A stretch of 53,306 bases of DNA, from the NCBI GenBank assembly GCA_003278305.1, contig QCFU01000010.1, forward strand, positions 1 to 53,306. Direction: 5' to 3'. The notes under the pieces are model-generated. The model did no database searches. It was not told the DNA's origin and saw only the letters and a list, made by a program, of their open reading frames with translations. This DNA is from Prochlorococcus sp. AG-363-M21 (GTDB lineage: Bacteria; Cyanobacteriota; Cyanobacteriia; PCC-6307; Cyanobiaceae). Within the stretch, counting starts at the first letter, position 1. Every line of letters begins with the position of its first letter. Below, piece after piece: positions 28,744 to 38,213 of the stretch. Made by a program: the position numbers and the translations under genes.

Positions 28744-29337
28744 ATGCTTTTAGTTATTGACAACTACGACAGTTTTACATTCAATCTTGTTCAATATTTG
28801 GGAGAACTTTCATCTGAGCATTCAATTGCGCAAGAGATTAAAGTTTCTAGAAACGATGAAGTATCTATAGACCAAATTAAAGTTTTAAACCCGGATGCAA
28901 TAGTTCTGTCACCAGGTCCAGGGGATCCAGATCAGTCAGGCATCTGTCTAGAAGTTTTGCATAACTTTTCCTCTAGTATTCCTACCTTAGGAGTATGTTT
29001 AGGACATCAAGTAATAGCACAAGCTTTCGGTGGAAAAATAATACGAGCAAAAGATCTCATGCATGGAAAGACTTCTAATGTGTTTCATAACGAAAAAGGT
29101 GTCTTTTGTGCATTGCCACATCCTTTGGTTGCTACTAGATATCACAGCCTGATTGCCGAAACAGAAACATTGCCAAGCTGTCTTGAGATAACTGCTTGGC
29201 TTGAAGATGGAACAATTATGGGGTTAATGCACAAAAAATATTCGCATATTCAGGGAGTACAATTTCACCCCGAGAGTGTACTCACAGAATCTGGACATCA
29301 ATTGTTGAGTAACTTTCTCTCTTTAGCTGGATCATGA
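28744..29337 (+). CDS. trpG: Anthranilate/aminodeoxychorismate synthase glutaminase subunit
   Basis: Class I glutamine amidotransferase of 197 residues providing ammonia for anthranilate (tryptophan) and perhaps p-aminobenzoate (folate). Starts 'LLVIDNYDSFTFNLVQYLGEL'; oxyanion region 'LSPGPGDPDQSGI'; catalytic Cys in 'GVCLGHQ', catalytic His and Glu in 'GVQFHPESVLT'. Only one such gene is visible in the window and no trpE is next to it. Ends three bases before a TTG-opened frame leading into the MBL-fold gene. Confidence 0.93.
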   Translation: MLLVIDNYDSFTFNLVQYLGELSSEHSIAQEIKVSRNDEVSIDQIKVLNPDAIVLSPGPGDPDQSGICLEVLHNFSSSIPTLGVCLGHQVIAQAFGGKIIRAKDLMHGKTSNVFHNEKGVFCALPHPLVATRYHSLIAETETLPSCLEITAWLEDGTIMGLMHKKYSHIQGVQFHPESVLTESGHQLLSNFLSLAGS

Positions 29338-29370
29338 AAATTGTTAAATTTATTATGTAAGAATTTGTTT

Positions 29371-30105
29371 ATGATTTACAACACTCATTTATTTAAATCA
29401 CTACTTAAGCCATTTATTTTAGGCGCTTTTCTATTGACTTCATCTTTGCCCACCAAGGCAGATGTTGTCGAAATTATTAGTTTTGGCCATAGTGCTTTTT
29501 TAGTTAAAGGAGGGGGACATTCTGTTTTGATAAACCCTTTTAATCCTGTCGCTTGTGCTAAGGGTTTGAAAAAACCTAATGTGAAAGCAGATGTCATCTT
29601 GGTCAGTTCTGAGTTGCCTGATGAAGGATCTAAAGATTACAAAGGAACTTATTTTTCCCAGCCTGGTTCTTATGCAATAAAGGGTTTGAACTTGCAGGGT
29701 TCATCTGCTCCGCATGATCGTTTGGGCGGGCGTCGTTTTGGTTATGCAACGGCATGGCAATGGAATCAAGGTGGGTTTAATTTTTTACATCTCGGAGGGA
29801 GCGTGACGCCGATTAACTTGGAGGAAAAGTTACTTTTTGGTAGACCAGATGTACTTTTTATAGCTGTTGGTGGTGGAGCGAAGGTTTATAACGGTCAAGA
29901 AGCTGCAAAAGTTGTCAAAGACCTCAATCCAAGAATCGTTATTCCTGCTCAATATGCCAGAAGTAAGGTCTTGAAAGAATGTGATCAAACAGATATTCAG
30001 CCGTTTTTGCAATCTATGGAGGGCGTTAAGGTAAAGAAAGTTGGTAAATCTTATAAAATACGAAGAAAGTCCCCTGAAGAAACAGTGATTTATCTAATGC
30101 CTTAA
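29371..30105 (+). CDS. Exported metallo-beta-lactamase-fold protein lacking metal ligands
   Basis: 244 residues. A signal peptide is clear (residues 1-30, hydrophobic 'FILGAFLLTSSLP', likely cut after TKA), so it is exported. The mature part follows the UPF0173/Lactamase_B_3 pattern: 'GHSAFLV' (39-45), 'VLINPF' (52-57), 'ADVILVSSELPDEG' (73-86), 'FLHLGGS' (138-144), 'VIPAQYAR'. At the aligned H-x-H-x-D-H positions it has Ser80, Leu82, Asp84, Glu85; the later Asp is Gly143 and the last His is Gln194. Metal hydrolysis is therefore unlikely; a binding or structural role is inferred. ATG at 29371 fits the signal peptide better than TTG at 29341. Overlaps convergent hisC by four bases. Confidence 0.75.
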   Translation: MIYNTHLFKSLLKPFILGAFLLTSSLPTKADVVEIISFGHSAFLVKGGGHSVLINPFNPVACAKGLKKPNVKADVILVSSELPDEGSKDYKGTYFSQPGSYAIKGLNLQGSSAPHDRLGGRRFGYATAWQWNQGGFNFLHLGGSVTPINLEEKLLFGRPDVLFIAVGGGAKVYNGQEAAKVVKDLNPRIVIPAQYARSKVLKECDQTDIQPFLQSMEGVKVKKVGKSYKIRRKSPEETVIYLMP

Positions 30106-31220
30106 ATTGACTTAGTTGTTTTTAATCCTTCCCAAAATATTTGCATTTGCTTTGTTGTTCCAATAGAGACTCTTAATGAGCCTTCTATTAGTGGTTTGTC
30201 TTGCATGTTTCTTATTAATATTCCTTCTTTTCTTAGGCTAGATTCAACTTCTGAAGCTTTTCTTTTTGGCCATAGAAGAAAGTAATTTCCACTATTCATA
30301 TGATGTTTTATGTTGTTGTCTAGTAATTTTTTCTGAATCCAATTGCGAGCTTGTAAGACTTTTTGGACATAATTATCTATATATTTTTGATCTTCAAGTG
30401 CGGCAAAGGCCGCAGTTACTGCAAAGCTATTTATGTCATAAGGACCAGAAACTCTTTTTATTAAATTGATCACATCTTTATGGCCTATTGCGAACCCTAT
30501 ACGTAAACCTGCCAATCCTGATGTTTTAGAAAGAGACCTTAAAACAATAAGATTAGGCATTCTTGAAAAGTTAACTATAGGCAGTATGCTATCACCTAAA
30601 AAAGCCTCATATAATTCGTCAATAACGACTAATGTCTCTGGAGAAGTGGTTGCTAGTTCTAAGATTTTATTAGCTTTTAAATTTGTTCCCGTAGGGTTAT
30701 TGGGATTGCAAATAATCAGTATCTTAGGTTTGTTTTTTATTAATAATTTTTTGATTGTATTGAAAGGAAACTCGAAAGTTGTTGTTTCGTAGGGAATCTC
30801 CAGCACTTCCATACCTTGCATCTTTGCACAAGGCTTGTAATAACCAAATGTAGGGACTGTTGTTAAAAGTTGATCACCGCGATCACCAAATGAATGACAA
30901 ATAGAATGAATTGCTGCATCAACACCATTAAATAGTCCAATTTGATTTATTTCAAGAGGATTAATTATGGTTGAAGAATTGATATTTGCAGCAACTGCCT
31001 TTTGGAGCCCATTATATTCTGGATAGATAGATATGTGTTCTGCCACAATTGTTTTTAGCGCAGCCATTACTTTGGGACTGGGCCCAATAGTATTTTCGTT
31101 AAAATCTAGACGTAGTAAATTCCTTCGGCCTTCTAAAGGGGCTGAGTAGGGAGTCATCATTTCTATTTCTGGTCTAGGTTTAGGGACCTTTACACAAGCT
31201 TTGTTTTTTATAGATTCCAT
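30102..31220 (-). CDS. hisC: Histidinol-phosphate aminotransferase
   Basis: PLP aminotransferase of histidine synthesis, 372 residues. 'LDFNENTIGPSPKV' N-terminus, 'LFNGVDAAIHSI', 'NPNNPTGTNL', 'VVIDELYEAF', PLP Lys in 'RSLSKTSGLAGLRIGFAIG' and 'LRVSIGT' are present. Start at ATG 31220 shares its A with the argS stop (TAATG), a sign of coupling; the upstream extension overlapping argS was rejected. A second, related aminotransferase at 45.4 kb is better assigned to cobalamin synthesis. Confidence 0.9.
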   Translation of the reverse strand: MESIKNKACVKVPKPRPEIEMMTPYSAPLEGRRNLLRLDFNENTIGPSPKVMAALKTIVAEHISIYPEYNGLQKAVAANINSSTIINPLEINQIGLFNGVDAAIHSICHSFGDRGDQLLTTVPTFGYYKPCAKMQGMEVLEIPYETTTFEFPFNTIKKLLIKNKPKILIICNPNNPTGTNLKANKILELATTSPETLVVIDELYEAFLGDSILPIVNFSRMPNLIVLRSLSKTSGLAGLRIGFAIGHKDVINLIKRVSGPYDINSFAVTAAFAALEDQKYIDNYVQKVLQARNWIQKKLLDNNIKHHMNSGNYFLLWPKRKASEVESSLRKEGILIRNMQDKPLIEGSLRVSIGTTKQMQIFWEGLKTTKSI

Positions 31221-33025
31221 TACATTCTTTCTAAAGTGGCAATTCCTAGAAGGTTTAATCCTAGCTTGAGTGTGCTTCCAGTCATTTGACATAAAATTAG
31301 GCGACTGGATTGAAAAGGTTCTTCCGCCTTTAAAACAGGAACATGATCGTAAAAGCGATTGAAAACTTGACTTAGTTCAAACAGATAATTGCAAAGGCGA
31401 TTTGGCAGCAATTCTTCTTCAACTTGTATGATCACATCTTCAAACTTTAATAATTCTCTAATTAAGCTCCATTCTTCTTTTTCATGAAACCTAACTTGCA
31501 TTTGTTTCTTTAAAAGGTCTTTACTTTTACGGTTAATTCCAGCAATGCGAACTAACGCATACAAAAGGTATGGTGCAGTATTACCTTGCAAGGAAAGCAT
31601 ACGGTCAAAACTAAACTGATAGTTTGTAATTCTATTTTGACTTAAATCGGCATATTTGACTGCTGCTAATCCCACAACCTTTGAAACCTCTTCTACAAAG
31701 CCAATACTTTCTTGACGACCTTCTTTCTCCAGACGATTTATAAGATCTTGCTTTGCTCTATTAATAGCCTCAGTTAGTAAATCTATAAGTCGTACGGTTT
31801 CCCCCGAACGAGTTTTTAGTTTCTTCCCATCCTCTCCTTGCACTAAACCAAAGGGTACATGCTCAACATGACAATTGTTAGGTATCCATTTTGCACGCTT
31901 TGCTACTTGAAATACACCTAAAAAGTGATTAGCTTGCCCAGCATCAGTTACGTAGATTACACGACATGCTCCATCTCCTTTAGGTGGAGGACTAAGTCGG
32001 TAACGAATAGCAGCTAAGTCAGTTGTTGAATAATTAAACCCTCCATCTGATTTTTTTATGATAACTGGTAGAGGATTATTATCTTTACCAGTTATACCTT
32101 CAAGAAATACACATTGAGCTCCTTGGTCGGTAACCAATAAACCTAGTTTTTCTAGATCAGTAACTACGCTTTCTAAGAAAGGGTTGTAAAAAGACTCACC
32201 TCTCTCTTCTAGCTTTATATCTAGTAGATCATATATTTTTTGAAACTCTTTTCTAGATTGACTACATAAAAGATTCCATGCTTTTATGCTTTTTTCATTG
32301 CCTTGTTGTAATTTGACTACTTCTTGACGTGAAGAAGATTTAAAATTTTTATCTATATCAAAACACTGTTTTGCTTGCCTGTAAAAAGCAACTAAATCTC
32401 CAAGGTCAACTTTATTTGCAGTTGTTAGTGCTTCAGGAGCAACATTTTTGAGGTGTGTTATTAACATGCCAAATTGGGTCCCCCAGTCTCCAACATGGTT
32501 TAGCCGTAGTACTGAGTAACCACGAAATTCAAGAATACGAGCGATAGAATCGCCAATAATTGTTGACCTTAAATGTCCAACGTGCATTTCTTTTGCAATA
32601 TTAGGACTAGAAAAATCTACGATTACACGATTGGACTTAGAACTTTCCTCTTGGAGGATAGGAACACCAAGCTTTTCGTCTTGAGCTCGATGAATGATCT
32701 CAGTAATTAGATACTCTTCTTTTAGAGTGATATTAATAAAACCAGGGCCTGCAATTACTGGTGGGAGACATACTTCTTTAAATTTACTATTTCTGTTGAG
32801 TTGATTAACTATATTGTCTGCGATCTGACGAGGTGACTTTTTGATTAATTTTGCTAAAGACAAGGCACCATTAACTTGGAAATCACCAAATTCAGGTTTA
32901 GATGCCGGCATTATTTGAGGGTTTAACAAATTCTTTGAGATGTTCGTTGCTAATATCTCTTCCCTGAAGGCGACTTCGATTGCTTGTTGAACTTGTATAC
33001 TTAGAAGTTGATAGATTCTTTGCAT
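31220..33025 (-). CDS. argS: Arginyl-tRNA synthetase
   Basis: Class I synthetase of 601 residues. The N-terminal tRNA-binding domain is followed by the HIGH-type motif '[22 protein letters not shown]', and the C-terminal alpha-bundle ends '[14 protein letters not shown]'. A catalytic-loop segment '[26 protein letters not shown]' holds the KMSKS-equivalent. Translation is tightly coupled to hisC. Seven bases separate it from nadC upstream. Confidence 0.97.
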   Translation of the reverse strand: MQRIYQLLSIQVQQAIEVAFREEILATNISKNLLNPQIMPASKPEFGDFQVNGALSLAKLIKKSPRQIADNIVNQLNRNSKFKEVCLPPVIAGPGFINITLKEEYLITEIIHRAQDEKLGVPILQEESSKSNRVIVDFSSPNIAKEMHVGHLRSTIIGDSIARILEFRGYSVLRLNHVGDWGTQFGMLITHLKNVAPEALTTANKVDLGDLVAFYRQAKQCFDIDKNFKSSSRQEVVKLQQGNEKSIKAWNLLCSQSRKEFQKIYDLLDIKLEERGESFYNPFLESVVTDLEKLGLLVTDQGAQCVFLEGITGKDNNPLPVIIKKSDGGFNYSTTDLAAIRYRLSPPPKGDGACRVIYVTDAGQANHFLGVFQVAKRAKWIPNNCHVEHVPFGLVQGEDGKKLKTRSGETVRLIDLLTEAINRAKQDLINRLEKEGRQESIGFVEEVSKVVGLAAVKYADLSQNRITNYQFSFDRMLSLQGNTAPYLLYALVRIAGINRKSKDLLKKQMQVRFHEKEEWSLIRELLKFEDVIIQVEEELLPNRLCNYLFELSQVFNRFYDHVPVLKAEEPFQSSRLILCQMTGSTLKLGLNLLGIATLERM

Positions 33026-33032
33026 GATTTTA

Positions 33033-33905
33033 TTATTGGCCTTTATTGAAACGCATACTAAAGTCTATCCAATAACTTTTAGTGATAGGGGAACTGCTTG
33101 AAATAAAGTCGACTCCGGTAGAAGCATAATCTTTTATTTTTCTTGGATCTATTCCTGATGCTTCTAAAACAATTTGCCTTGACTCTCGCTCATTAGAGCT
33201 TGTTCTTGCTAATTTTCGGAGAATAGGTACTAGAATTTTTAGTTGATTAGGGGGGATTTCATCCAGTAACACTCCATCAGCTCCAGATATCACTGCTTCT
33301 TTAGCTTGTTCCTCTGTTTCTGCTTCTACAATAATCTTTGCTGTCCATGGGATAGATTCTCTTAGTGATTGAACAGATTCAGAGATGCCACGACTCCAAG
33401 CTATATGGTTTTCTTTTAGCATTGCAGCATCATCAAGTCCCATTCTATGATTCATACCTCCTCCGCATTTAAAAGCATATTTTTCAAGTAGGCGAAGTCC
33501 TGGAGTCGTTTTCCTTGTATCTGCCAAGCGCACACCTGTTCCATTTAATTGACTTACCAGGTGCTTTGTTTCTGTTGCAATGCCTGATAAATGCATTGCA
33601 AGATTTAGAGAAGTTCGTTCACCAGCAAGTAACGCTGATTTCTTGCCAGTCACGCTTAGTACTTTTTGACCACTTTTGAAAGCTCCACCTTCGTCTACTT
33701 CTAGAGAAATCTGTGCAGATTTATCGAGCTTTTGAAAAATCTTTTGAACAAGAGGCCCACTACAAAAAATCCCACTTTGCTTTGCGATCCATATAGCAGA
33801 ACACACTTCATCATCGTCTAAGACAGTTGTTAGATCTCCTCTTCCAAGGTCCTCAGTTAACCATAGATCTATCAGATTATTGATGGTAGGAATTTGTAAA
33901 TCCAT
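33033..33905 (-). CDS. nadC: Nicotinate-nucleotide pyrophosphorylase (carboxylating)
   Basis: Makes nicotinate mononucleotide from quinolinate and PRPP in NAD synthesis, supplying NadK. '[10 protein letters not shown]', '[13 protein letters not shown]', '[32 protein letters not shown]' and 'MLKENH' are the standard active-site segments; '[22 protein letters not shown]' closes the barrel. 290 residues. In the minus-strand run mnmE-nadC-argS-hisC with gaps of four to eight bases. Confidence 0.96.
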   Translation of the reverse strand: MDLQIPTINNLIDLWLTEDLGRGDLTTVLDDDEVCSAIWIAKQSGIFCSGPLVQKIFQKLDKSAQISLEVDEGGAFKSGQKVLSVTGKKSALLAGERTSLNLAMHLSGIATETKHLVSQLNGTGVRLADTRKTTPGLRLLEKYAFKCGGGMNHRMGLDDAAMLKENHIAWSRGISESVQSLRESIPWTAKIIVEAETEEQAKEAVISGADGVLLDEIPPNQLKILVPILRKLARTSSNERESRQIVLEASGIDPRKIKDYASTGVDFISSSSPITKSYWIDFSMRFNKGQ

Positions 33906-33909
33906 TGAA

Positions 33910-35277
33910 TTATTTACCTATACAAAAACGTGAGAAGATCCTATCTAGTAATGCCTCAGATATTTCATCACCTGTTAATTCTCCCAGAGTTTGAATTGCT
34001 TCGCGCAAATCAATTGTCCAGAAGTCCCATGGCAACAATTGAGTTTCTTGAGTAAGCACTCTATTTAAAGCATTTGAAGCAGAAATCACAAGATCAATTT
34101 GTCTTTCATTTAGAGAGATTTCTATATTTTGAGCTTTATTTGCCCCACAAGTTTTTAATAAACTTTTAATTAAGCTCTTTTCTCCATTTCCGTTTAAAGC
34201 GCTAATGATTACATCTGTTTTTACAGGTTGGTCTTTGATATTTAGATCTGATTTATTTCCAATTAATAATACTGGGATATGCTGAGGAATCTTACTTAAT
34301 AGATTTTGGTTTGATTCATTCCAAGGCTTACTTATATCAAAGATAAACATAATAATATCAGCAGTTACTAGCATTCTTTCACTTCTTTGTACTCCTATTG
34401 ACTCAACAATATTATCAGTGTCCCTAATTCCGGCTGAATCAACTAATGTTATTGGAATGCCTTCTAAAATAATTTCATTTTCCAATAGGTCTCTAGTTGT
34501 TCCTGGGACTTGAGTAACTATTGCTTTTTCTTTTTTAGAAAGTAAATTTAGTAATGAACTTTTTCCAACATTGGGAAGACCAATCAGTGCAACTTTTAAT
34601 CCATTTCTAATATAACTTGCTTGTTTGTTCTGCTTGATTAAAGCTTTTAACTCTTTGTTAATACTTGTAATATTGGTCAATACTTCACTCTTATCTAAAG
34701 CTGGCAAATCTTCTTCAAAATCAATGCGTGCTTCAATCTCACAGAGTTGATCAAGTAATCTTTCTTTTAATTGATTGATTTGTGCATAAATTGCACCATC
34801 TACTCCAGCCATTGCAAGCTCTGCAGCTTTTTGACTTCTGGCTTTTATTAGATCATTAATTGCTTCTGCCTGAGTTAGATTCAGTCTTCCATTGAGAACA
34901 GCACGTTGACTAAATTCGCCAGGGAAGGCTCTCCTGACAAACGTTTGTCTTAGAAGTTCTTCTAGTATTCTTTGGACATTGATTAGCCCTCCATGACAGT
35001 GTATTTCAACAACATCTTCTCCTGTAAAACTTTTTGGGCCATCCATTATTAGAACTAAGACTTCATCAATATGTTTTTTCGTGATTTGATCTATTACATG
35101 CCCGTACAAAATGGAATGACTTTTCCATTGTGCACGCCCTGGTGTATGGACTATGTTTTTTGCTGCTTCTTTTGCTCGTACGCCTGAGATTCGAATGATT
35201 GCGATACCTCCTTGACCAGCGGCTACTGCTGAGGCAACTGCTGCAATTGTTTCTTCAGTGGGGAAATTGAAATTCAT
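33910..35277 (-). CDS. mnmE: tRNA modification GTPase MnmE
   Basis: With MnmG it modifies the wobble uridine of several tRNAs (cmnm5U). N-terminal folate-binding part 'TIAAVASAVAAGQGGIAIIRISG', helical domain, then the G domain: G1 'GLPNVGKSSL' near 225, G3 'DSAGI', G4 'GNKSD'. The C-terminus F-C-I-G-K carries the conserved catalytic Cys. ATG at 35277 preferred over TTG at 35280; 455 residues. Divergent from the DUF2062 gene across 68 bases. Confidence 0.96.
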   Translation of the reverse strand: MNFNFPTEETIAAVASAVAAGQGGIAIIRISGVRAKEAAKNIVHTPGRAQWKSHSILYGHVIDQITKKHIDEVLVLIMDGPKSFTGEDVVEIHCHGGLINVQRILEELLRQTFVRRAFPGEFSQRAVLNGRLNLTQAEAINDLIKARSQKAAELAMAGVDGAIYAQINQLKERLLDQLCEIEARIDFEEDLPALDKSEVLTNITSINKELKALIKQNKQASYIRNGLKVALIGLPNVGKSSLLNLLSKKEKAIVTQVPGTTRDLLENEIILEGIPITLVDSAGIRDTDNIVESIGVQRSERMLVTADIIMFIFDISKPWNESNQNLLSKIPQHIPVLLIGNKSDLNIKDQPVKTDVIISALNGNGEKSLIKSLLKTCGANKAQNIEISLNERQIDLVISASNALNRVLTQETQLLPWDFWTIDLREAIQTLGELTGDEISEALLDRIFSRFCIGK

Positions 35278-35345
35278 CAACTAAAGATTGGCAATATTTC
35301 TTACGATTAACATTTGAATGTATTTTAGGTCTAACAGTCTATCTA

Positions 35346-35807
35346 ATGAGGAAAAAGCTACTGAATTTGATTCAAAAAATAAGAAAATTTTTCATTTGGA
35401 TTTGGAGACAAGAAGGAACTCCTGCAGAACGTGCACGTGGAGTTGCACTAGGTGTATTTAGTGGGTGTTTTCCTTTTTTTGGTTTTCAAACTTTAATTGG
35501 TATTTCTCTTTCAAGGCTTTTTAAAGGTAATCTTCTTCTTGCTGCAACCGCAACTTGGATAAGTAATCCATTCTCTTATGCCCCATTATTTTGGTTTAAT
35601 TATAAAGTTGGAGAAGCTTTTCTTGGGAAAGGTACTGCTATAGGTGATGTAAGTCAATTATCAGGTAGAGAATTATTCGATCAGGGTTGGACTTTTAGTA
35701 GTAGATTGTTATTAGGCTCATCAATAGTGGGATTGTTTATGGGCTTGCTTCTAGGAGGTCTATGTTATGTACTATTTAAACGCTTAAGTGTTATAGATCA
35801 GAATTAA
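35346..35807 (+). CDS. DUF2062 membrane protein
   Basis: 153 residues. 'GTPAERARGVALGVFSGCFPFFGFQTLIGISLSRLFKGNLLLAATATWISNPF' is the core pattern of DUF2062, with two to three hydrophobic segments and a last one near 120-145. The function of the family is not known to me; some members are fused to glycosyltransferases. Alone on the plus strand between mnmE and rel. Confidence 0.88.
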   Translation: MRKKLLNLIQKIRKFFIWIWRQEGTPAERARGVALGVFSGCFPFFGFQTLIGISLSRLFKGNLLLAATATWISNPFSYAPLFWFNYKVGEAFLGKGTAIGDVSQLSGRELFDQGWTFSSRLLLGSSIVGLFMGLLLGGLCYVLFKRLSVIDQN

Positions 35808-35829
35808 TTTTGCAGTGATAATCTGTATT

Positions 35830-38097
35830 TCATGTTAGCTCAGTTCTTGCAATATCAATAACGTCTGCCATAGAACGAATTTGTTGCATTGTTGATTTTA
35901 ATTGGTTTGAATCTTTTAGCTCAATCCGTAAATCAATACAAGCTGGCTTGCTATAAGCTGTTTTTACACGAGCATCGCTAACATTAATTCCACTATCTGA
36001 AAGCCTCATTAAGATATCTTTCAGAATCCCAACTCTATCAATTACTTCGATTCTTAATTGAGAAGAAAATCTTTGATCTCCCATTAACTCGCTTTCACTC
36101 CACCTTACAGGTAATCTTCTTTCTGTTGGTATATTGGCTAAATTAACGCAATCTTGTCGATGAATTGTAATCCCATGGTTGCCAAGTGCTACTGTTCCTA
36201 TAATTGTTTCTCCAGGAAGAGGGCTGCAACATCCCCCTAATCTATAGTCAAGACCCTCGACGCCATAAATGGGAGTAGTGGTTGAACGTCTATTAGAAGT
36301 TCTTCTCTCAGACTGAGTAGGAAGCTTTTGAGGCTCATATGCATTTTCTGATAAGACTTCTGATTCCATATTTTGTAGACGTATCTCTTCTCTTAAACGG
36401 TTGAGGGCTTGATGTAATGTTATCGCTCCAAAGCCAAGGGCGGCCAGAAGATCATCCTTGCTCTTGAGATTGCATCTTTCTGCAACCTTTTTCATTGCTG
36501 TGCTATTTAATAGCGTATCAAATCCATCTCGACCCAGTTCTCGTTCAAGAAGATCTTTTCCACGTTGAATTGTTTCATCTCTATGACTTTTCTTATACCA
36601 TTGCCTTATCCTATTCCTAGCTGTAGGTGTGGCAACAAAGTTTAGCCAGTCGAGACTTGGATGAGAAGTTTTATTTGTAAGAATTTCAATGAAATCACCA
36701 TTGTTCAGTGGTGTAGATAATGGACATAATTTGTCGTTTATGCGACTACCATGGCAGTGGTTTCCAACTTCGGAATGAATGCGATAAGCAAAATCTATCG
36801 CAGTAGATCCTTTTTTTAGTCCGAGAACATCTCCTTTAGGAGTAAAAACAAAAACTTCTTCATCAAATAAATCCTCTTTTATAGACGATAGATAGTCATT
36901 ATGGTCATCTTTGCCTCCTTCTTGTTGCCATTCTAAAAGTTGACGAAGCCAATTAAATTTTTCTGCATTTCCTGTAGCAGGTGACCCTCCTTCTTTATAT
37001 TTCCAATGTGCAGCTATACCAAATTCTGCAACTTGATGCATTTCAGGAGTTCTTATTTGTACCTCGATAGGTCTATGCCTTCCAATGACAGCAGTATGAA
37101 GTGATTGATATCCATTAGGCTTGGGAAGACCAATATAGTCCTTAAATCGACCAGGAATAGGCCGAAATGTATCATGTACCACTGCAAGAGCTCGATAACA
37201 TGTTTCTAGATCAGGAACTATTATTCGCAATGCGGCGACGTCGTATATTTCATGGAATTCTTTTTGTTGACGCTGCATCTTGCTCCATATGCCAAATAGG
37301 TGTTTTGGCCTGCCACTGATTTCGCAATTAATTAGTCCTGCCTTTGATAATTTTTCTTTAAGTAATTGAATTGTTACTTCAAGGCGTTTTTCTCTCTCGC
37401 TTCTTTTGGTCATTAATTCTTCTTGAACTTGCCTATAAGCTTCAGGTTCTAGAAGCTTAAATGCTAGATCTTCAAGCTCCCATTTGAAACGACCTATCCC
37501 TAATCGATTCGCCAATGGTGCATATATTTCTTTTGTTTCTAAGGCTATGCGTTGTTGTTTATCAGATTGAAGAGAATCTAAGGTGCGCATGTTATGCACT
37601 CTGTCAGCTAGTTTTACGAGAACAACTCGAATATCACAAGCCATTGCAAGAAACATTTTTCTTAAGTTTTCTGCTTGAGCTTCAGTTCTATTTGTAAAGT
37701 GAATACCGCCTAATTTAGTTACCCCTTCAACTAATCCACTAACTTCACTGCCAAAAAAATCCTCTAATTGTTGTGGGCTGAGGTCTGTATCTTCGATTGC
37801 ATCATGAAGGAAACCGGCTGCTATTACGGTTGGACTTGCCCCTATTTCGCGCAATAAGTCTGCAACGGCCACAGGATGAACAATGTATGGATCACCACTT
37901 GCTCTAAATTGACCAGTATGAAGTCGAAAAGCTAAGTCAAAAGCATTGACAAGTAAAGACTCTGGATCAGTAGGACATGCTTCTCCTCTGCCAAGAGGAA
38001 TCTTTTCAAGGCAGTCTTTTAGCCAATTAGGCAATACAATGCCATAATCCTCAGCTTTAGCAATTGTTTTAGTTTTCAGTTGAGGTTCTTCAGGCAT
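35830..38097 (-). CDS. rel: Bifunctional (p)ppGpp synthetase/hydrolase
   Basis: 755-residue RelA/SpoT homolog. Hydrolase HD site: 'YIVHPVAVADLL', 'AAGFLHDAIEDT', 'KLADRVHNMRT'. Synthetase: 'GRPKHLFGIWSKM', 'IYDVAALRIIV', 'GRFKDYIGLPKPNGYQSLHT', 'VEVQIRT'-type strand and 'EFGIAAHWKYKEGG'. A TGS domain ('VFVFTPKGDVLGLKKGSTAIDFAY') and a C-terminal ACT domain ('VIDRVGILKDILMRLSDSGINV') follow. Both catalytic centres look intact, so it should make and degrade the stringent alarmone. Its 5' region contains a perfect 12-bp dyad (38126-38162). Confidence 0.96.
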   Translation of the reverse strand: MPEEPQLKTKTIAKAEDYGIVLPNWLKDCLEKIPLGRGEACPTDPESLLVNAFDLAFRLHTGQFRASGDPYIVHPVAVADLLREIGASPTVIAAGFLHDAIEDTDLSPQQLEDFFGSEVSGLVEGVTKLGGIHFTNRTEAQAENLRKMFLAMACDIRVVLVKLADRVHNMRTLDSLQSDKQQRIALETKEIYAPLANRLGIGRFKWELEDLAFKLLEPEAYRQVQEELMTKRSEREKRLEVTIQLLKEKLSKAGLINCEISGRPKHLFGIWSKMQRQQKEFHEIYDVAALRIIVPDLETCYRALAVVHDTFRPIPGRFKDYIGLPKPNGYQSLHTAVIGRHRPIEVQIRTPEMHQVAEFGIAAHWKYKEGGSPATGNAEKFNWLRQLLEWQQEGGKDDHNDYLSSIKEDLFDEEVFVFTPKGDVLGLKKGSTAIDFAYRIHSEVGNHCHGSRINDKLCPLSTPLNNGDFIEILTNKTSHPSLDWLNFVATPTARNRIRQWYKKSHRDETIQRGKDLLERELGRDGFDTLLNSTAMKKVAERCNLKSKDDLLAALGFGAITLHQALNRLREEIRLQNMESEVLSENAYEPQKLPTQSERRTSNRRSTTTPIYGVEGLDYRLGGCCSPLPGETIIGTVALGNHGITIHRQDCVNLANIPTERRLPVRWSESELMGDQRFSSQLRIEVIDRVGILKDILMRLSDSGINVSDARVKTAYSKPACIDLRIELKDSNQLKSTMQQIRSMADVIDIARTELT

Positions 38098-38125
38098 TAC
38101 TCACTGAAAGCTCAGATTGATTAGT

Positions 38126-38162
38126 GTTGAATTTGACCTATAGCTAGTATGTCAAATTCAAC
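38126..38162. repeat. Perfect 12-bp inverted repeat between rel and the ABC gene
   Basis: GTTGAATTTGAC at 38126-38137 has its exact reverse complement GTCAAATTCAAC at 38151-38162, with a 13-base spacer that contains TAGCTA. It lies 29 bases upstream of rel and 51 bases upstream of the ABC gene, in the middle of a divergent promoter region. It could be an operator or an RNA hairpin in either leader. Symmetry seen directly; role inferred. Confidence 0.6.
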
Positions 38163-38213
38163 TTGGCAGATAACATATATTTTATTCAGGCTTAACATCC
38201 ATTGCTACATCCT

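Noticed and set aside
31220-31292. 24-residue N-terminal extension of hisC
   Set aside because: Lies wholly inside argS; the TAATG junction at 31220 and the family N-terminus favour the shorter form.
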